NCBI GenBank assembly: GCA_035610365.1
Contig: CM069432.1
Location: forward strand, 73,350,520 to 73,414,519
Length of the DNA stretch: 64,000 nucleotides
Source: Aquatica leii
Taxonomy: Eukaryota > Arthropoda > Insecta > Coleoptera > Lampyridae
Direction: 5' to 3'
Shown: positions 49,738 to 62,212 of the stretch, in pieces
Numbering within the stretch: position 1 is the stretch's first letter
Layout of the letters: the number at the start of each line of letters is the position of its first letter
Translations under genes and position numbers: made by a program
The notes under the pieces: model-generated
The model's database searches: none
What the model saw: the letters and a program-made list of their open reading frames with translations, nothing else
What the model was told of the DNA's origin: nothing

Positions 49738-51401
49738 TCATTTATTGTAACATGAATTACTATTATGGCATTTTGAGTTGCAAGCTGCTTTACATTTACA
49801 CTTTTTAGATGTACACCTTCCCTTGCAAGAACATTTTTTAATCCCTTGGCCACCAGTAAAGGATTGCTGACCTGTTACTTCACGAACTGATTTTTCGACA
49901 TTGGGTATATCTTCTTCAACCATAAACGTTTGTTTACAAACACCGAACTGATTTGCTGAAAAGAATTGTTTCAATATACCTTCTTCTTAATTTGTATATT
50001 TGATTTTCTACTTTTTTTCCAAAATAACACGTTAAGTTTTATGGGTTTGTTTTATCTCGATCTACATCAGGTATAGATACTATGACGTTGTCTCCTACTG
50101 ACACTTCAGAAAATTTTACTCTAGAAATGTTACACATTTTATCTGCTCGAATCTGTAATTTTTTTTGCTTTTTCTCTTGCCTCTTGAATTGAACATTTTT
50201 TTGCCTCTAACAAATTTGAATTGACGTATGACGTTTGTTGTTTGACCTGAATTAAATTTAAATTGCTTTGTAAATCGTCATTATTGTTTGACAAAAAAAT
50301 ATAAGCTTTCACATTAATAAAATCTATTGCATTTTCTTCAACAACATTTGCACAATTTTTCAGACTAAATTGTTTTTTCTCCATCATTATTTATTGCACC
50401 ATTTTCTTCAATAACAATATATTCTGTAAATGTAATTGATTTTTCGCCATCTATATTTTCTACATAACCGATAATTTTAGCATCTTCAATTATTTTTCCC
50501 AATTTTTCTTAAGTATCAATATGGTTTATTTATTCTTTTTTGGTAAATTAGAACTTTTTAAGCTTAACTATATTTTTGTACTGGATAAAGCGTCATAAGA
50601 AGTTTGGTTAATTCCTTCATGAAAAGATCTATTTTTCATTAATTGTACGAATTTTAATCCTTCAGACCACTTTGTACTGTTGTTTGTACTGAGCCAAGTA
50701 AATAAATGTGTTGCATGTCTTGGTTAACTTTTTCAATAAATCCCTGACTTTGTGAATATCTCGGCTTGCCATGCACTATCTTCAAACCATCCTACAAACT
50801 GCACTAATTATTTTATTGGCAAGTTCCTTGCCATTACCACATTGTAGAATATATGGGACTCCTAAAAGGGTGAAAATATGAAGTAAAGGTTCAGCAAGTT
50901 CTAAAGCAGTTTTGGTTTTTAGCGGACGCAAGACTAAACATTTTGTCAAATAATCCTAATAATTTAAGACAAATTTATAATTATTGTCAGGCTGTGTTTG
51001 TAAGTCAATTAAGTCAACTTGACAACGTGAATTTAATTTATTTGCCAATATAGGTTTAACTACTATATTTTCACGTATCCTTTTTGCTTTCTGCTAGCAA
51101 ACTTTATATAAACTGAGGTATAACATAATTGATTTAGCTGTGACATATTTGTATTTCTCATTAAAAAATCCTGTAAAAGCTTATTACGATTACCATGGCC
51201 CGTAGTCAAATGTGAATTATGTATTATATCAAATAATTTATCAGTTAAAACAAAAAAAATTATTGTAGAATTTTTTTGAAAAGGGTAGATTAATTTAGAT
51301 TCCTTGCCCCCAAGCAATACCTCATATCGTTTCAATTTATCAGTTTCGACTTTTTTTAAAATTTGTGAATACATACTTTCGCTGTAATATACATTGTTCA
51401 C
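49738..51401 (-). mobile_element. KRBA2-like integrase fossil with Cys-rich tail
   Basis: Fossil of an integrase-encoding element or gene of the KRBA2-like kind common in insect genomes. On the minus strand, in order: a zinc-binding/N-terminal integrase region (signature LTTGHGNRNKLL, about 51220-51180), the integrase core (signature CQVDLIDLQ, about 51030-51000, then VHGKPRYSQSQGFIEKVNQD, about 50790-50720), a long linker, and a C-terminal Cys-rich segment (KKCSCKGRCTSKKCKCKAAC, about 49850-49790, ending CHNSNSCYNK). It is broken in many places and looks old. Whether it came from a gypsy-type or Ginger-type source cannot be told here. No LTRs or TIRs found. Confidence 0.75.
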
Positions 51402-51404
51402 ATT

Positions 51405-54400
51405 AATATATTCGCAAAGATTTTTTTACAAATATTTAGATTTTAAAAAACTTTAACAATTTTAGTAGACAACCGTAACTCGTTAATTCGTTAATTAATT
51501 ATTGAACATTTAAAATTTTATTACCTTATTACGCTTGATAAATTATTTTACAAAAGTGAACAAAATTATTAAACAAACAAACACATTTAAATTTTATTTT
51601 TATCTTAAAACTATTATTTAAAAATACTTATGAAGTAATCATTAAACAATTATTTTAGTATAATCGTTAATTAACCAATAACAAAGTGATAAAATTTTAA
51701 TTCAAGCTATTACTATACATTATATATACATATATATAACTTTTTTTTATTTAACAAACGTACAAAACATACTGTTTAGCTTTTTAGAATTAAAACTTTT
51801 TGTAGTTAAAATCTATGTTTTAGTAGATAATGTGTATTGTAATCTATTACTTTTTTATTTATTACATTTTGTATTTCTTTGAAAGTTTAACGATATTGAA
51901 ATTTATTTTTATGTTAAAAGTTTTATTTCAAAATATATATCTAGTTGTGTTTGTAGTTTTCGTATTTATGGTTGTTTAAGAATGTTATTTTGTTTTGGCA
52001 AATTTTCTGTTTGTTTAAAAAATTAATACGTAAGTATTAAATATTTATTATTTATTTATACTTAATTTTGAATTACCTTTGGTTTATGTAAATTTAGAAT
52101 TTATATATAAATAAACAAATATTTTTTATTAAAACAACTAAAAGAAAGTCGTATTTTAAAACACAAAGTTTTGATTTATTTTAACTTTCACTTTCTTATC
52201 ATTAACATAGTATATAAATTTCTTATGTAAATATTACTCATTTTAATCAATTAATTTACTATACTAAACAATTTTTTTTTACTTAACAATAACAATAAGA
52301 ATTTAATTTATATATCTTATATTAATGTTTATAAAAAAAAATTAGATCTGGCATATTTTTTATTAAACGAAGAAGCTAAAAGTTGGCTTAACTAATCTAA
52401 TTTTTAATTAAACGTAAAGGTTTACCATATCGTTTCCGCTTATTAACTTTAAACAATTTTTTGCTCTAATGATTCTCTCAAACATTATTGACCAGTTTAA
52501 TCACACTGCAATATTTATATATAAGTAGTTCTCGTAATTAGTTAAGAAAAAGCATTCAATTTAATGTTTTAATTTTCTTTTCTATAATTGATAAAAGTAA
52601 AATTTTTATTTAATGCGGTTTTACTCAGAATAGTTAAACATTAAATTTTAAGCTTCAAATCACGTTTTGAATGCTACGTGTGTGTGTGAAGAGGTCAGCG
52701 GTCAGTGCTCTTATTTAAACCAATTATTTACATTTTGCCATGTTTTTACGGATGAACCAATGAAAGGAATACAATTTAAGTGCACTGTTTTAATTAAAGC
52801 TAAAAACATAAATTCAATTAGTTTAAAAATTCTGATAAAAGTATTTTAAAATATCAAATTACGAACAAAATTTAAATTTCTTTCATAATGTAAAATTAAA
52901 TTTACTATCAATACATATTCTGCAGTATTTAAAAGTATACACCATAAAAAAACTTTAAATGCATAGTTATTTATGCAAGAAGCACATAAAAGAATACTTT
53001 CCACAAGTGCGAAAAGTGTTCTTATGAGCGAGTTGCATACGTAATTTTAGGTAACAGTAAACAACATTCAATTTATCGTAGTCATTACTTAATAACTTTA
53101 TTATTTTTTTTTCTATATTATAGTAAAAAAATACGTATAAGAAGAAAAATTAGGTTAAGTATTCATAGTTAAAACTTTACCGCATAAAAAACTTATATAA
53201 TATAAATATTCATAAAATGAATAATAAGAAAACACTTTAATTTAATGTGTAAAAACAATTCAGCCCAATACTAAACAGTTTCTAAACAAATTAAGTCAAA
53301 TTCAAAAAAGACAATGAATTTATTATAACAATAAAAAACGTAGAAAAAACAAAATTACATAAATACAATAAACAAATAACAATTTACATTTCCTTTTACT
53401 ATTATTTTTAACCTTATTTTTCATAATTACAAAAAAATCATATCATTTATAGTTTTCTAACGTGAAATTGTAGTGTAAACTAAGAAATTTTAGATAGAAG
53501 TAGTTAAAAAAATAATATTTTAGCAAACAACTGAGAAATTACATTTCCTGCACGCAACATGCGAGTAGAAAATAATCAATTATAGTATTAGTGCTAAAAA
53601 TGAATTTGGTTTGTCTTTTTCATTTTAGATTGTTATAATTTCACTATTCAGGTTTACTAAAATTATTGTAATTTCAAACCTGTAATGTACATTATAGCAG
53701 TAAGTCAGTAAGTAAGATTTGTAAAATAAAATTTTTAAAATTACACATTGTTTTTATAAAAGCGCAATGTAATTAAAAATAGTTTTTTAATTCGTGTAAT
53801 TTAGAATTTGTGTTTTTTATACTATACTTAAAAATATATCTGTATTTTTTGATAGAAATAATTTTAGATAATATCTAAACATAATAGTACTTCGGTTATA
53901 TTTCTAACTATGTTAAATATAATTTTAAGCTACAAAATACGCATTTAAAACCACAAAGTTATACACATCGTCTTTTATTTTTTTTTTGTATTATTCATGT
54001 TTTTAGTGTAATTTAGTTAATTAATGAATACATACTTTTAAGCAACGTTTCTTTACTATAATTATTTGTAATTATTATAAACAAAAGAAAAATTACTTTA
54101 CTTTAGATAAACCATTAATTTGTTTTATTAACTCTTAAAGGATGTGTGTACAAATACGTATCCAATTAATTAAATCAAGTGCAAAGTATCAGTACGTACA
54201 ACTTCTCTAAACTTTATTATGTTTTGGTTTTGCCTAAACATTAAAGAAATCAAATTATATGTGTTATATTTCGCCAGTAATCTAAATATAAAAATAATAG
54301 TAAATTATCCGTTTAATATTTCATAGCATAAGATGCATAAATTCTTGAAGTTAGTCACAATATTTAAGCATGATTTGTTTGTAAAACTCTTTCGCATATT

Positions 54401-55390
54401 TCTTGTTCTTAATGTTTCGATCAACAATGTTACCTTTGCAGTAATTCTTTTAGTCATGTTTTTATGCTTTTTAGTTAAGTTTGTATATTTATTTATATAT
54501 ATATTTTGCTTTTTGATCACTGACTATTATTATAAAAGAGCTGAGGTTACTCTAACTGGTATTGAGTCCTTGGGATATATCTGAAAACGGCAATGCAAAA
54601 ATACAAAAATTTTTAAAGCAGTAACAAATTATAGAAGCTCATAGAACTGTGATATTTACCTAATTTCTAAAAAAAAAACAGAACGTATAAATTGAATATC
54701 TATAAAACATAATAGCATGTAGTAAGTGCTATACGAGTCAACTTCATATAATGAGACAATTCTATACGGCAAAATTGAAAAAAATAAAAAAAAAAGTCAC
54801 TGTTAATTAATAATTGTATAATGTCTTACAAACAAGTTCTTAAATACAGCCACGCTTAAATTTAGAAACCTGAAGAACTGTATCAAAATTTAGAAACTAA
54901 CAAATATTAAATCGTCATTTCGGTAACACAACTTAAATAGCATTTAATAGTCAATGAAATACTAATTCCAAGAGAAATAAACATTTATAAATCAAAAGTA
55001 AATAGCTTTGCACCATAATATGTTTGCACTTCAACAACCGATTTAATAGAATAATAAAAAGGAGCAATTAAAAAATATGTGTATAAAAATTAACTTTAGT
55101 AATAGTTGTAGTGCACATAAAATAAGTTTCAATGATTTGATTAGCGATAATTAGTTGTTTTTGTCACAGGATTTATTATAGGTCGTAACGGAAATTTTAT
55201 TTTGCTTAGTGGTTTGTTCAACAAATACCCACAAAAGGTGAAAAATTCTGTCGCTTTCCGAAATGATGATTTTGTTACCGAAATAATAATAAACAGTTAG
55301 CGTAGACGAAAAAGAACTACAACTATTTTAATTGAAAAAAACGATTATTTAAAACTGATAAAGTATTCCTTTTTCTTTACAAAAAATGCT
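51405..55390. other. Long AT-rich stretch without recognised genes
   Basis: No gene or element recognised. Frames at 52667-52849, 54305-54520 and 54333-54584 are compositional. Confidence 0.5.
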
Positions 55391-55399
55391 AAACTTAAC

Positions 55400-56654
55400 T
55401 TAAAACGGAACTTTAATACATTTAAATTTCCTTATTAATACAGGATGAGCATAAAAAGGTGATTTATTTTGGCACAAGTTGCGCTTTAAAATACATTTAG
55501 TATGATACAATGTAATGCATCGTTTGCATCGAATTTCGGGTGAGTCGTTTGAGATTTTTATAGTGCGAATAAAGCAAAGCTTTCCAATCTCACACAAGGG
55601 GTTTTCTGGAAATGGTTGCAAAAGCATGTTTGAAATGAGCTTGACTTTGAGATAAGTGACGTTTTGTTTTTGTGGCGTTGGTCTGAAGTTGTCGGAATCT
55701 GGGTATGTGTTAAGAAAAATAATATAACATAAGATAAATATAACTAACAAAAGATCTGCTTTAAAAAAAAAGATACGTTTCTTGATATGTAACAATTCAA
55801 CGATAAAGCACTTTGAACTAAAATGAGAACAGTTTTTACCAAAGTTACAAAAAAAGCAACTGAGTTCTCTAAGAAAAATTTTTATAACTCATGTTAAGTT
55901 AAATTCAACCAGTATTTTTTCTAGATTAGCCTATATTGCGTGAGACTGATGATCTAGATCTAGGCTATCACTTAGGGAACAAAACGATACTGCAACTGAT
56001 AAAGATTGTCTGGGCAAAAATTACTAATTCTTGTATGAAGGGAAATTTGTCTCTTGGAAGCCCCAAAGTGCATCTCTGATGACAACTTGGTAACATAATT
56101 CTCTGAAAAATCAACCTAAATTATCAGGTCTTCCAAAGTCATTGTTTCTTTCTTAAACTGCAATTGCTTTAATTGATGAATCATGTTAAAATTATGTTTT
56201 AAAAACGCAGTTGTCCACTTATTTAACAAGTCTATTAGGTTCTGTAATGTTTTTTTTTCCGTTTTGATATTTTTTCTAATTTTCTTTATTTTGCCCTTAA
56301 TTCTTATTTCTTCAGTTATTGACTCCCGTTAATGAAATGAAATTTTTTTAAATAGCTTGATTTTTGCTTTCTCTTTTGGTTGACACACATTTTTGTTGCA
56401 TTACACCGTCGAAACATACAATTATTATTTTTACTATCACAAACTAATTTGCTTATCAATTCTGTGTAATTTTTAGCTTTTATTGTATTATTTTTATGTA
56501 ATTTGGACACCAAAAATGAAAAATTTTTATGCTTAATGCAGGAACATGTCTATCTATCTTTTTGCTTGGGAGGTACTATTGGTCTATATTAAAAAAATGT
56601 GGTTTCTGATATTTTAACATTGTTTCTCTTAACAGATATTTTATACAGATTTTC
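55400..56654 (-). pseudogene. Uncharacterised arthropod repeat family, C-terminal half
   Basis: Relic of a multicopy insect protein family without assigned function, possibly a DNA-transposon protein. On the minus strand the order is: KISETTFF and PPKQKDR (about 56600-56550), C-x-C and ENFSFLVSKLHK-like sequence leading to TELISKLVCDSKNNNCMF and CNATKMC (about 56465-56390), a Lys-rich stretch, then blocks near 56090-56040 (HFGAS-like) and FCSLSDSLDLDHQSHA (about 55985-55935). The end holds a PHD-like Cys/His cluster: CEIGKLC, then SPEIRCKRCITLYHTKC (about 55600-55490). Several stops and frameshifts. The right-hand half lies at 60829-62200, beyond the Jockey insertion. Family recognition is from memory. 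Confidence 0.6.
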
Positions 56655-56663
56655 ATACAAATC
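56655..56663. repeat. Left target-site duplication of Jockey
   Basis: ATACAAATC, identical to 60820-60828. It abuts the poly-T (poly-A of the LINE) at 56664. Confidence 0.88.
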
Positions 56664-56840
56664 TTTTTTTTTTTTTTTTTCATTTTGTTTTTGTCAGTTC
56701 AGCAGCAGTACTGCTATTCATGACATTTTTACAATGCGTAAATGTTAACATTATAATCGCTTAAGACTACTTAACATCAAAATAAAATTAAAAACAGATA
56801 AGAATTGAAATATAAATGAAAAGAATCTCTTACAATAACA

Positions 56841-59532
56841 CTACAAATAAACATCCTGTGTTAACTTTCGTTTTAGTCTTGTATGAATATTTCTACGTCC
56901 TAATTTATAATATTCCGCACCTTCACAGCTATTTAATTTTTGATGAAACTTAACAGTTACGTTCTTAATATAGTCACTGATAGTCAACATACGTAATTCC
57001 TTATGTAGTTGTTTATTTGTTACATACCACTCAGCATTTACCGCGATTCTTAATAGTTTGTTTTGTAGCACTTGTATTTTGTTTACGTGCGTATGCGCTG
57101 TACCACCCCAGATAACACATGCATACATCACTAACGGGAGAATTAAGCTTTTGTACAGTAATAGGGTGCACTTCGTTTTTAAGGTTGATTTTCTGTTGAT
57201 TAAGGGATAAAGTTGTCTTAATCTTGAATAGGCCTGGTTTAGTTTATTAATAATATGCGGTTTCCATGTCAGTCTAGTATCTAATAGTACGCCTAGATAT
57301 TTTACACTTTCTGCATTGCTGTTCCACGGAATTGGGTTGTCATTAATTGTTATTGGTGGTAGATTGCTTGGTCGGCGAAGGGTAAAGATTTTGGCTACGC
57401 ATTTATTTTTATTTATATTTAAATTCCATTGCTTGAATCATTTAGCAATGTTGTTGATTGCTCGTTGAAGTTTTGTTATTGCTCTTGTTAGTTCCCAGTC
57501 TTTAACAAGTAACGCAGTGTCATCTGCAAACATGAGTAATTCTCCATGCGTTGATGGAATATCATGGCAGTAAATGTTAAAGAGAATAGGCCCTAGAACA
57601 CTTCCTTGTGGAACCCCTGCTAGTAATTTTCCAGTATCTGAATATGAATCATTAATTTTTATTTTAAAAGTGCGATCATCAAGAAACGAGAAGAGAACGG
57701 CTTTGAGATATTCAGATATATGTAAGTGTGCAATTTTGTATTTAAGTCCCATATGCCATACGGTGTCAAAGGCTTGAGCCACATCAATAAAGAGTACTGC
57801 TGTGTATTCCTTGTTTTCATAGCCTTCTTCTATTAGTTCTGTTAGTCTTTGTAACTGATGGCATGTAGAGTGTCCGCTTCGGAAGCCAAACTGAAATTGT
57901 GGTATAACACCTATGGTAGAAATTTCTTCTTTTAATCTTACATGTATAATTTTTTCTAAAAGTTTGGACATTGTTGGTAGCAGGCTAATAGGGCGATAAC
58001 TTGTTAAGTGTTTGTGGTTTTTTCCTGGCTTGGGAAACATCAGTATGTGTGAAAGCTTCCACATTTTGGAAAATATCAAGTCTTAAGCAAGCATTAAATA
58101 TCGTAGCTAAATGGCTTAGAGTTTTTGGTGTTATGTGTGTTTTAGTATTACATTAGTTATTAAATCGTGTCCGGGGCTTTCTTATTACCAAGTTGCTTTA
58201 ATTATATCATCTATTTCTCTAGGTGAAGTTACTTTTGTAATCTTACGTGGATTGGGCATGTGAGTTTCTACATAATTGAGAATGTGTGGAATTTCCAGAT
58301 TGCTCATATTGTGGTGTAGTAGCGGTTTCTAAGTGGTTAGCAAAAGCGTTGCATTTTTGACCATCGGTGTAATATGTTGTACCATTGTCATCAATCGAAG
58401 GTATTTCTGTTTGTTGTCCTAAGATCCTTTTAGTTGTTTTCCACAGGCCTGGATCGTTCGATTCAAAATTTCCAATCATTCGCTTGTAATTATTTATTTT
58501 GTATTCGTCTAGTTCTCGTTTGACTCGATGTGTTAAATTATTAAGTAAATTTTTAGTAATGGGATTTCTTGTTCGTTGCCATTCACGACGAGTTTGACTT
58601 TTTTGTTTTATTAAATCTATAATATACTTTGGTGGGATGTAGTAGTTGCGTGGTTTTCTCATTTGAATCGTTTTAGTTGCTTGTTGGATGCTGGTGGTAA
58701 TAGCGTTTGTTATGTTAGCTATTTGTTTGTCAATATCAATTGCTGTTTCTGGTAGCTTTTGGATAGCACAGTTTGCGTCTAATTTTTCTTGGAATAATGG
58801 CCAGTTGATTATCCCGTTTATTAGTTTTTGATTAACATGTCTAAGCACAGGATTGGTTTGAAAACTTATCACTACTGGGTTATGATCAGAGTTCATTTCG
58901 GTATAGACTGTTTGATAGATTTGATAATTAAAATTTTTTTGAACAACGATATCTAAGATATCTGATTGATGATCTACACGGTAAGGAAAATATGTATGTT
59001 GCTCTGGTGCTATAATTTGAAACACGTATTTAGCTGATAGTTCATTAAGTTTAACTCCATTGGGGTTTGTGTTTCTGCATCCCCATGTTGTGTTCTTGCA
59101 ATTAAGATCTCCAATTAGTAGGATTGGCTCTGTTGTTTCAAAAATTGCTTTTATGTCCTGTTCTAGTAAGATTTTGTTTGGTTGTTTATAAACGCTAGTA
59201 ACGTTTAGATATTTGTTGTTGTTTAAATAAATTTTGACAGTAACGATCTCCAAGTTGGTAGTAATAAAATTGTTAAATTGATGATGCGCTAGATTATTTT
59301 TAACAAGAATTGCCACTCCGCCAGACGCAATCCTCGTGTTTCTGTCAGTCCGGTAGATTTGATAGCCAGGTATTCTTATGGTTTCGTTGTTGGTGAGATG
59401 AGTTTCGGATATGCAGGCAATGTCTATGTTATATCGTGCTAAAAACGCTATTAGAATGGAACGTTGGCTTTGAAGTCCATTGGCATTATAATTTAGGATC
59501 TGTAGATTTTTTAAGTATAGATTATGGAACAT
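56841..59532 (-). pseudogene. Jockey ORF2: endonuclease and reverse transcriptase
   Basis: Polyprotein that nicks target DNA and copies the element RNA. The endonuclease is open from ATG 59532 for 429 aa: LNYNANGLQSQ, CISETHL (catalytic Glu), GGVAILVKNN, LIGDLNCKN (D-x-N) and SDHNPV (catalytic D-H) are all present. The frame is lost between 58243 and 58079. The RT (58079-57438) has PKPGKNHKHLTSYRPISLLP, motif A FIDVAQAFDTVW, motif B GVPQGSVLGPILFN and motif C FADDTAL. A TGA at 57435-57437 stands where a W codon is expected. The thumb then continues (VKYLGVLLDTRLTWKPHI, about 57310-57255) and, in another frame, MYACVIWGGTAHTHVNKIQV (57131 on) to the end at 56841. Confidence 0.9.
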
Positions 59533-59616
59533 TAAGAAGTAACGGAATTAAGTTATTAATGATAAAAGATTTAATTTGTTCAATATAAGGTTGGATTAAT
59601 TTAATAATATGAGACA

Positions 59617-60659
59617 TTATGTTGTTGGTAGATGACGAAGTGTTAGGTATTGAATTATTAGATGGTATGTTGTCGTTATGTAAGTTGCTGTTAGCTGCTG
59701 CAGCGTAAGTTTTGGCTTCACGTGAGTAATTATTAGCAGGATTAATTGATCTTTGTTATTACGATTTATTTGAGTTTCTTGAAATGCCCTGCATCCACGG
59801 TAGTTAGCTGGATGTTGTTCTTTGCAATTTACACATTCTGGAGGTTCTTCGGCTTTTTTGTCGCATTCCGTATATAAATGATTCTTTAAACATTTTACGC
59901 AACGGGGCTCTAACGAACAATAGTTTTTAGTATGTCCGATACGTTGGCATCGGTGACATTGAAGCGTATTTTTTGTTGGTCTTCTAGGTTCAATTTTTAC
60001 TATAGAATTTTGAATTTGCGTAAGATCGTATATTTCTTTTGCTTTTTCATTAGCTTGAAGGTCAACAACACATACAGGCATGGGTACTCTGTCTTTATAA
60101 TATAATCTTACTACTTTGATAAGAGGTAATTCATGCTGTTCTAGTTCGTAAGAATATCTTGTTCTAATAATGAAGGAGGAACTTTTTTAATTACTACAGA
60201 ATGAGGTTTTGAGTTTGGATTTTGGTAAGTATGAAATTGAATGTTATTATCCAAATAATGCTTTGATAGTTTTCTGTAATCTTCTTCAGATGTAAGGTTG
60301 ATTTTAAGCGCTTTTGTAGTATATGTTGTTGTGAATTCATTTGAGGTCAAAGTTTTAATATCTGCGATTACTTCTTTGTGATTGTTCGAACCGTGTAAAA
60401 ATATTGGTGGTATCTTTTTAGTTTGAGTGGGTGTTGTATAAGAACAAGAAGCTAAACTTGTTGTCTGTTCATTATCTCGACCATCAGTTAGTTCTAAATG
60501 CTCGAGTAGGTAGAATTTGTTTTGTTCTAATATTGATTTAGGTTCCCATTGATAACGCTTTTGCACATCGCTTATCGGTGGTGATAAATGGTCAGATGAA
60601 CGTTTTGACGTTAAAGGCATGTTAATTAAGTTTACTTCGCCCGCAAGGGGCGAAGTCAA
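59617..60659 (-). pseudogene. Jockey ORF1, gag-like with CCHC knuckles
   Basis: RNA-binding ORF1 protein of the Jockey LINE. It starts at ATG 60659 (MTSPLAGEVNLINMPLTSKR). The middle (about 60420-60150) is a PRE_C2HC-like region (YTTKALKINLTSEEDYRKLS, then VVIKKVPPSLLEQD). One single-base frameshift near 60145 separates this from 60120-59617, which continues ELEQHELPLIKVVRLYYKDR and PMPVCVVDLQ, then three zinc knuckles: CHRCQRIGHTKNYC, CVKCLKNHLYTEC and CVNCKEQHPANYRGC. The C-terminus is low-complexity. The stop precedes ORF2 by about 80 bp, usual for the clade. Confidence 0.88.
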
Positions 60660-60819
60660 GTGCAGTTAATGTTATTTGTCAATGTTAGAATTAAATTAAC
60701 GAGCACAAAATAATAAAATAGGTACTTATCAGGTTCAATGTTAAAGGTGCACTATAACCTTATCGCGCACGGCACAATTTTTCAATTCGTGTTTACGCTT
60801 TAAGAGTATTTATAAGACT

Positions 60820-60828
60820 ATACAAATC
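60820..60828. repeat. Right target-site duplication of Jockey
   Basis: ATACAAATC, identical to 56655-56663, marks the 5' end of the LINE at 60819. Confidence 0.88.
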
Positions 60829-62200
60829 TAACAATAACCTTTCTTGCATTTTTAATCTTCTCATTTTAATAATATCTTTCCTCGAACACATTTTTTAACT
60901 TGTGTCTTTTTCCAAAAACTCTGTAATTGATTCTATTTTTTCTTTCATTTTGACTGAGTTTTAAGTTGTTCGTATGTTTTCGGTGCATTTTCTATGAAAC
61001 TATATGTATGTTTAGTATGTGCATTATTCGGTATTTTTGTGCTATTCTTCCCCTAACAAGTTTGGAAACTATTTCTTTCTCTTTTTTGTTAGATAATTTT
61101 TTTAATTTACTTTATATATATATTTGAGCATCTAAAACTTCATTAAGGAACAAACGTTTATTAATACTTTTTGGAATATTGTAACAATGTTTTATCTGCT
61201 CAACTTTGGTATTTGGCGAGGATTCCGCAGTACGGTTTGTACTTAAATTTTTTTTCAAAATCGGGCAAGCCAGTTTATCATCTCTTCGTTTTATTAAGTT
61301 GTGATAGGTATCTAACTTACTTTTCAATTGCAATTCGGTCTTTAGCTCGTTTAAGTTTTTGATAAGATAAGAGTCTGATTGGTTACGCTTTTGCAATTTT
61401 TTAACTATGTTTAATAGAAAGTTGATCATGTAGAGAAACATTGCAGTTTTTAGTTGTCATTATTTACGCTAACTATCTCTGCCTCATCATTAGTAGGCGG
61501 AGGTAAATTTAGTTTTAAAAAGTTGTTAGTAGCTTTCAAACTGGATTCTTTCCATTATTTCTTTGAAGCTTTTGACCTTTTTTAGACATAGATTCTGTTT
61601 TTTACTTCTTCTTTTTCTGTTCTTTTTCTGTAGTGCTATCTATCTTTTTTTTTTCTTCTTCTAACTGCTCTTCTGTCATTTTAGCCGTAAATTCTTAAAC
61701 TTCCTCCCAGTTTTTTTGTACGTTATAGTTCTTTTTTTTTAGTTTTTTTTTGGTTTCCGTATCGTGCTTATTTAAATTTTTCCTTGTGTTATCAGAATGT
61801 TGCGCCGGATTTTCCAGTAATTTTTTATTGTTAATTTTTTTTGATCATGTGAAAATTATTAATTAAGAATTCTCTTTATTACGTTTGTTTCTTGATACTT
61901 TATTATTTTATGTTTTCTAAACCCAGAACTTTTTTGTCACTTGCTTTTAAACAGGATGAGGTGGCTAATAGCTTAAGTTTTTTTTTTGACTTTTCTTATT
62001 TGATACGTGCTTTTTTATGTTCATTTGGTTTTTTTTCTTTTTTACGTATATGCTTTTTATCTCGTTTTAATTTTTCTTTTAATGCAATTGATTTAGTTTT
62101 ATTCATTTCTGTAATAAATAATACTGTTGGTCCGTTTGAAAAAGCAAAACTAATTTCGGTAACCTTACAGTCATTCCGGTACCAAAATAAATTTTGTAAT
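60829..62200 (-). pseudogene. Uncharacterised arthropod repeat family, N-terminal half
   Basis: Upstream half of the relic split by the Jockey. Minus strand from about 62100: Lys-rich MNIKKHVSNKKSQKKK, then DTETKKKLKKKNYNVQKNWE and MTEEQLEEEKKKIDSTTEKE (about 61690-61620), PPPTNDEAEIVSVN (about 61505-61465), the 109-aa frame 61441-61112 with SINKRLFLNEVLDAQI, then KIVS/GKI..KYR-like and NERKNRIN to the target site. The basic, charged N-terminus and the 'KRL....V...QI' block fit the same insect family as 55400-56654, and the reading direction agrees. Several stops and frameshifts. The promoter was not found. Confidence 0.5.
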
Positions 62201-62212
62201 TTACTGAAATAA

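Larger units (their letters stand above)
56664..60819 (-). mobile_element. Jockey-clade LINE, nearly full length
   Basis: A 4,156-bp non-LTR retrotransposon on the minus strand. The poly-A appears as a 17-nt T run at 56664-56680, with the 5' end at 60819, flanked by the 9-bp duplication ATACAAATC. The 5' leader is about 160 bp. ORF1 (60659-59617) has three CCHC knuckles. ORF2 (59532 to about 56841) has AP endonuclease and RT with FADD but no RNase H, which fits the Jockey clade. Breaks are few: one frameshift in ORF1, and two or three frameshifts plus a TGA in ORF2. With the perfect duplication and poly-A this indicates a fairly recent insertion, the youngest-looking LINE in the window. Confidence 0.92.
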
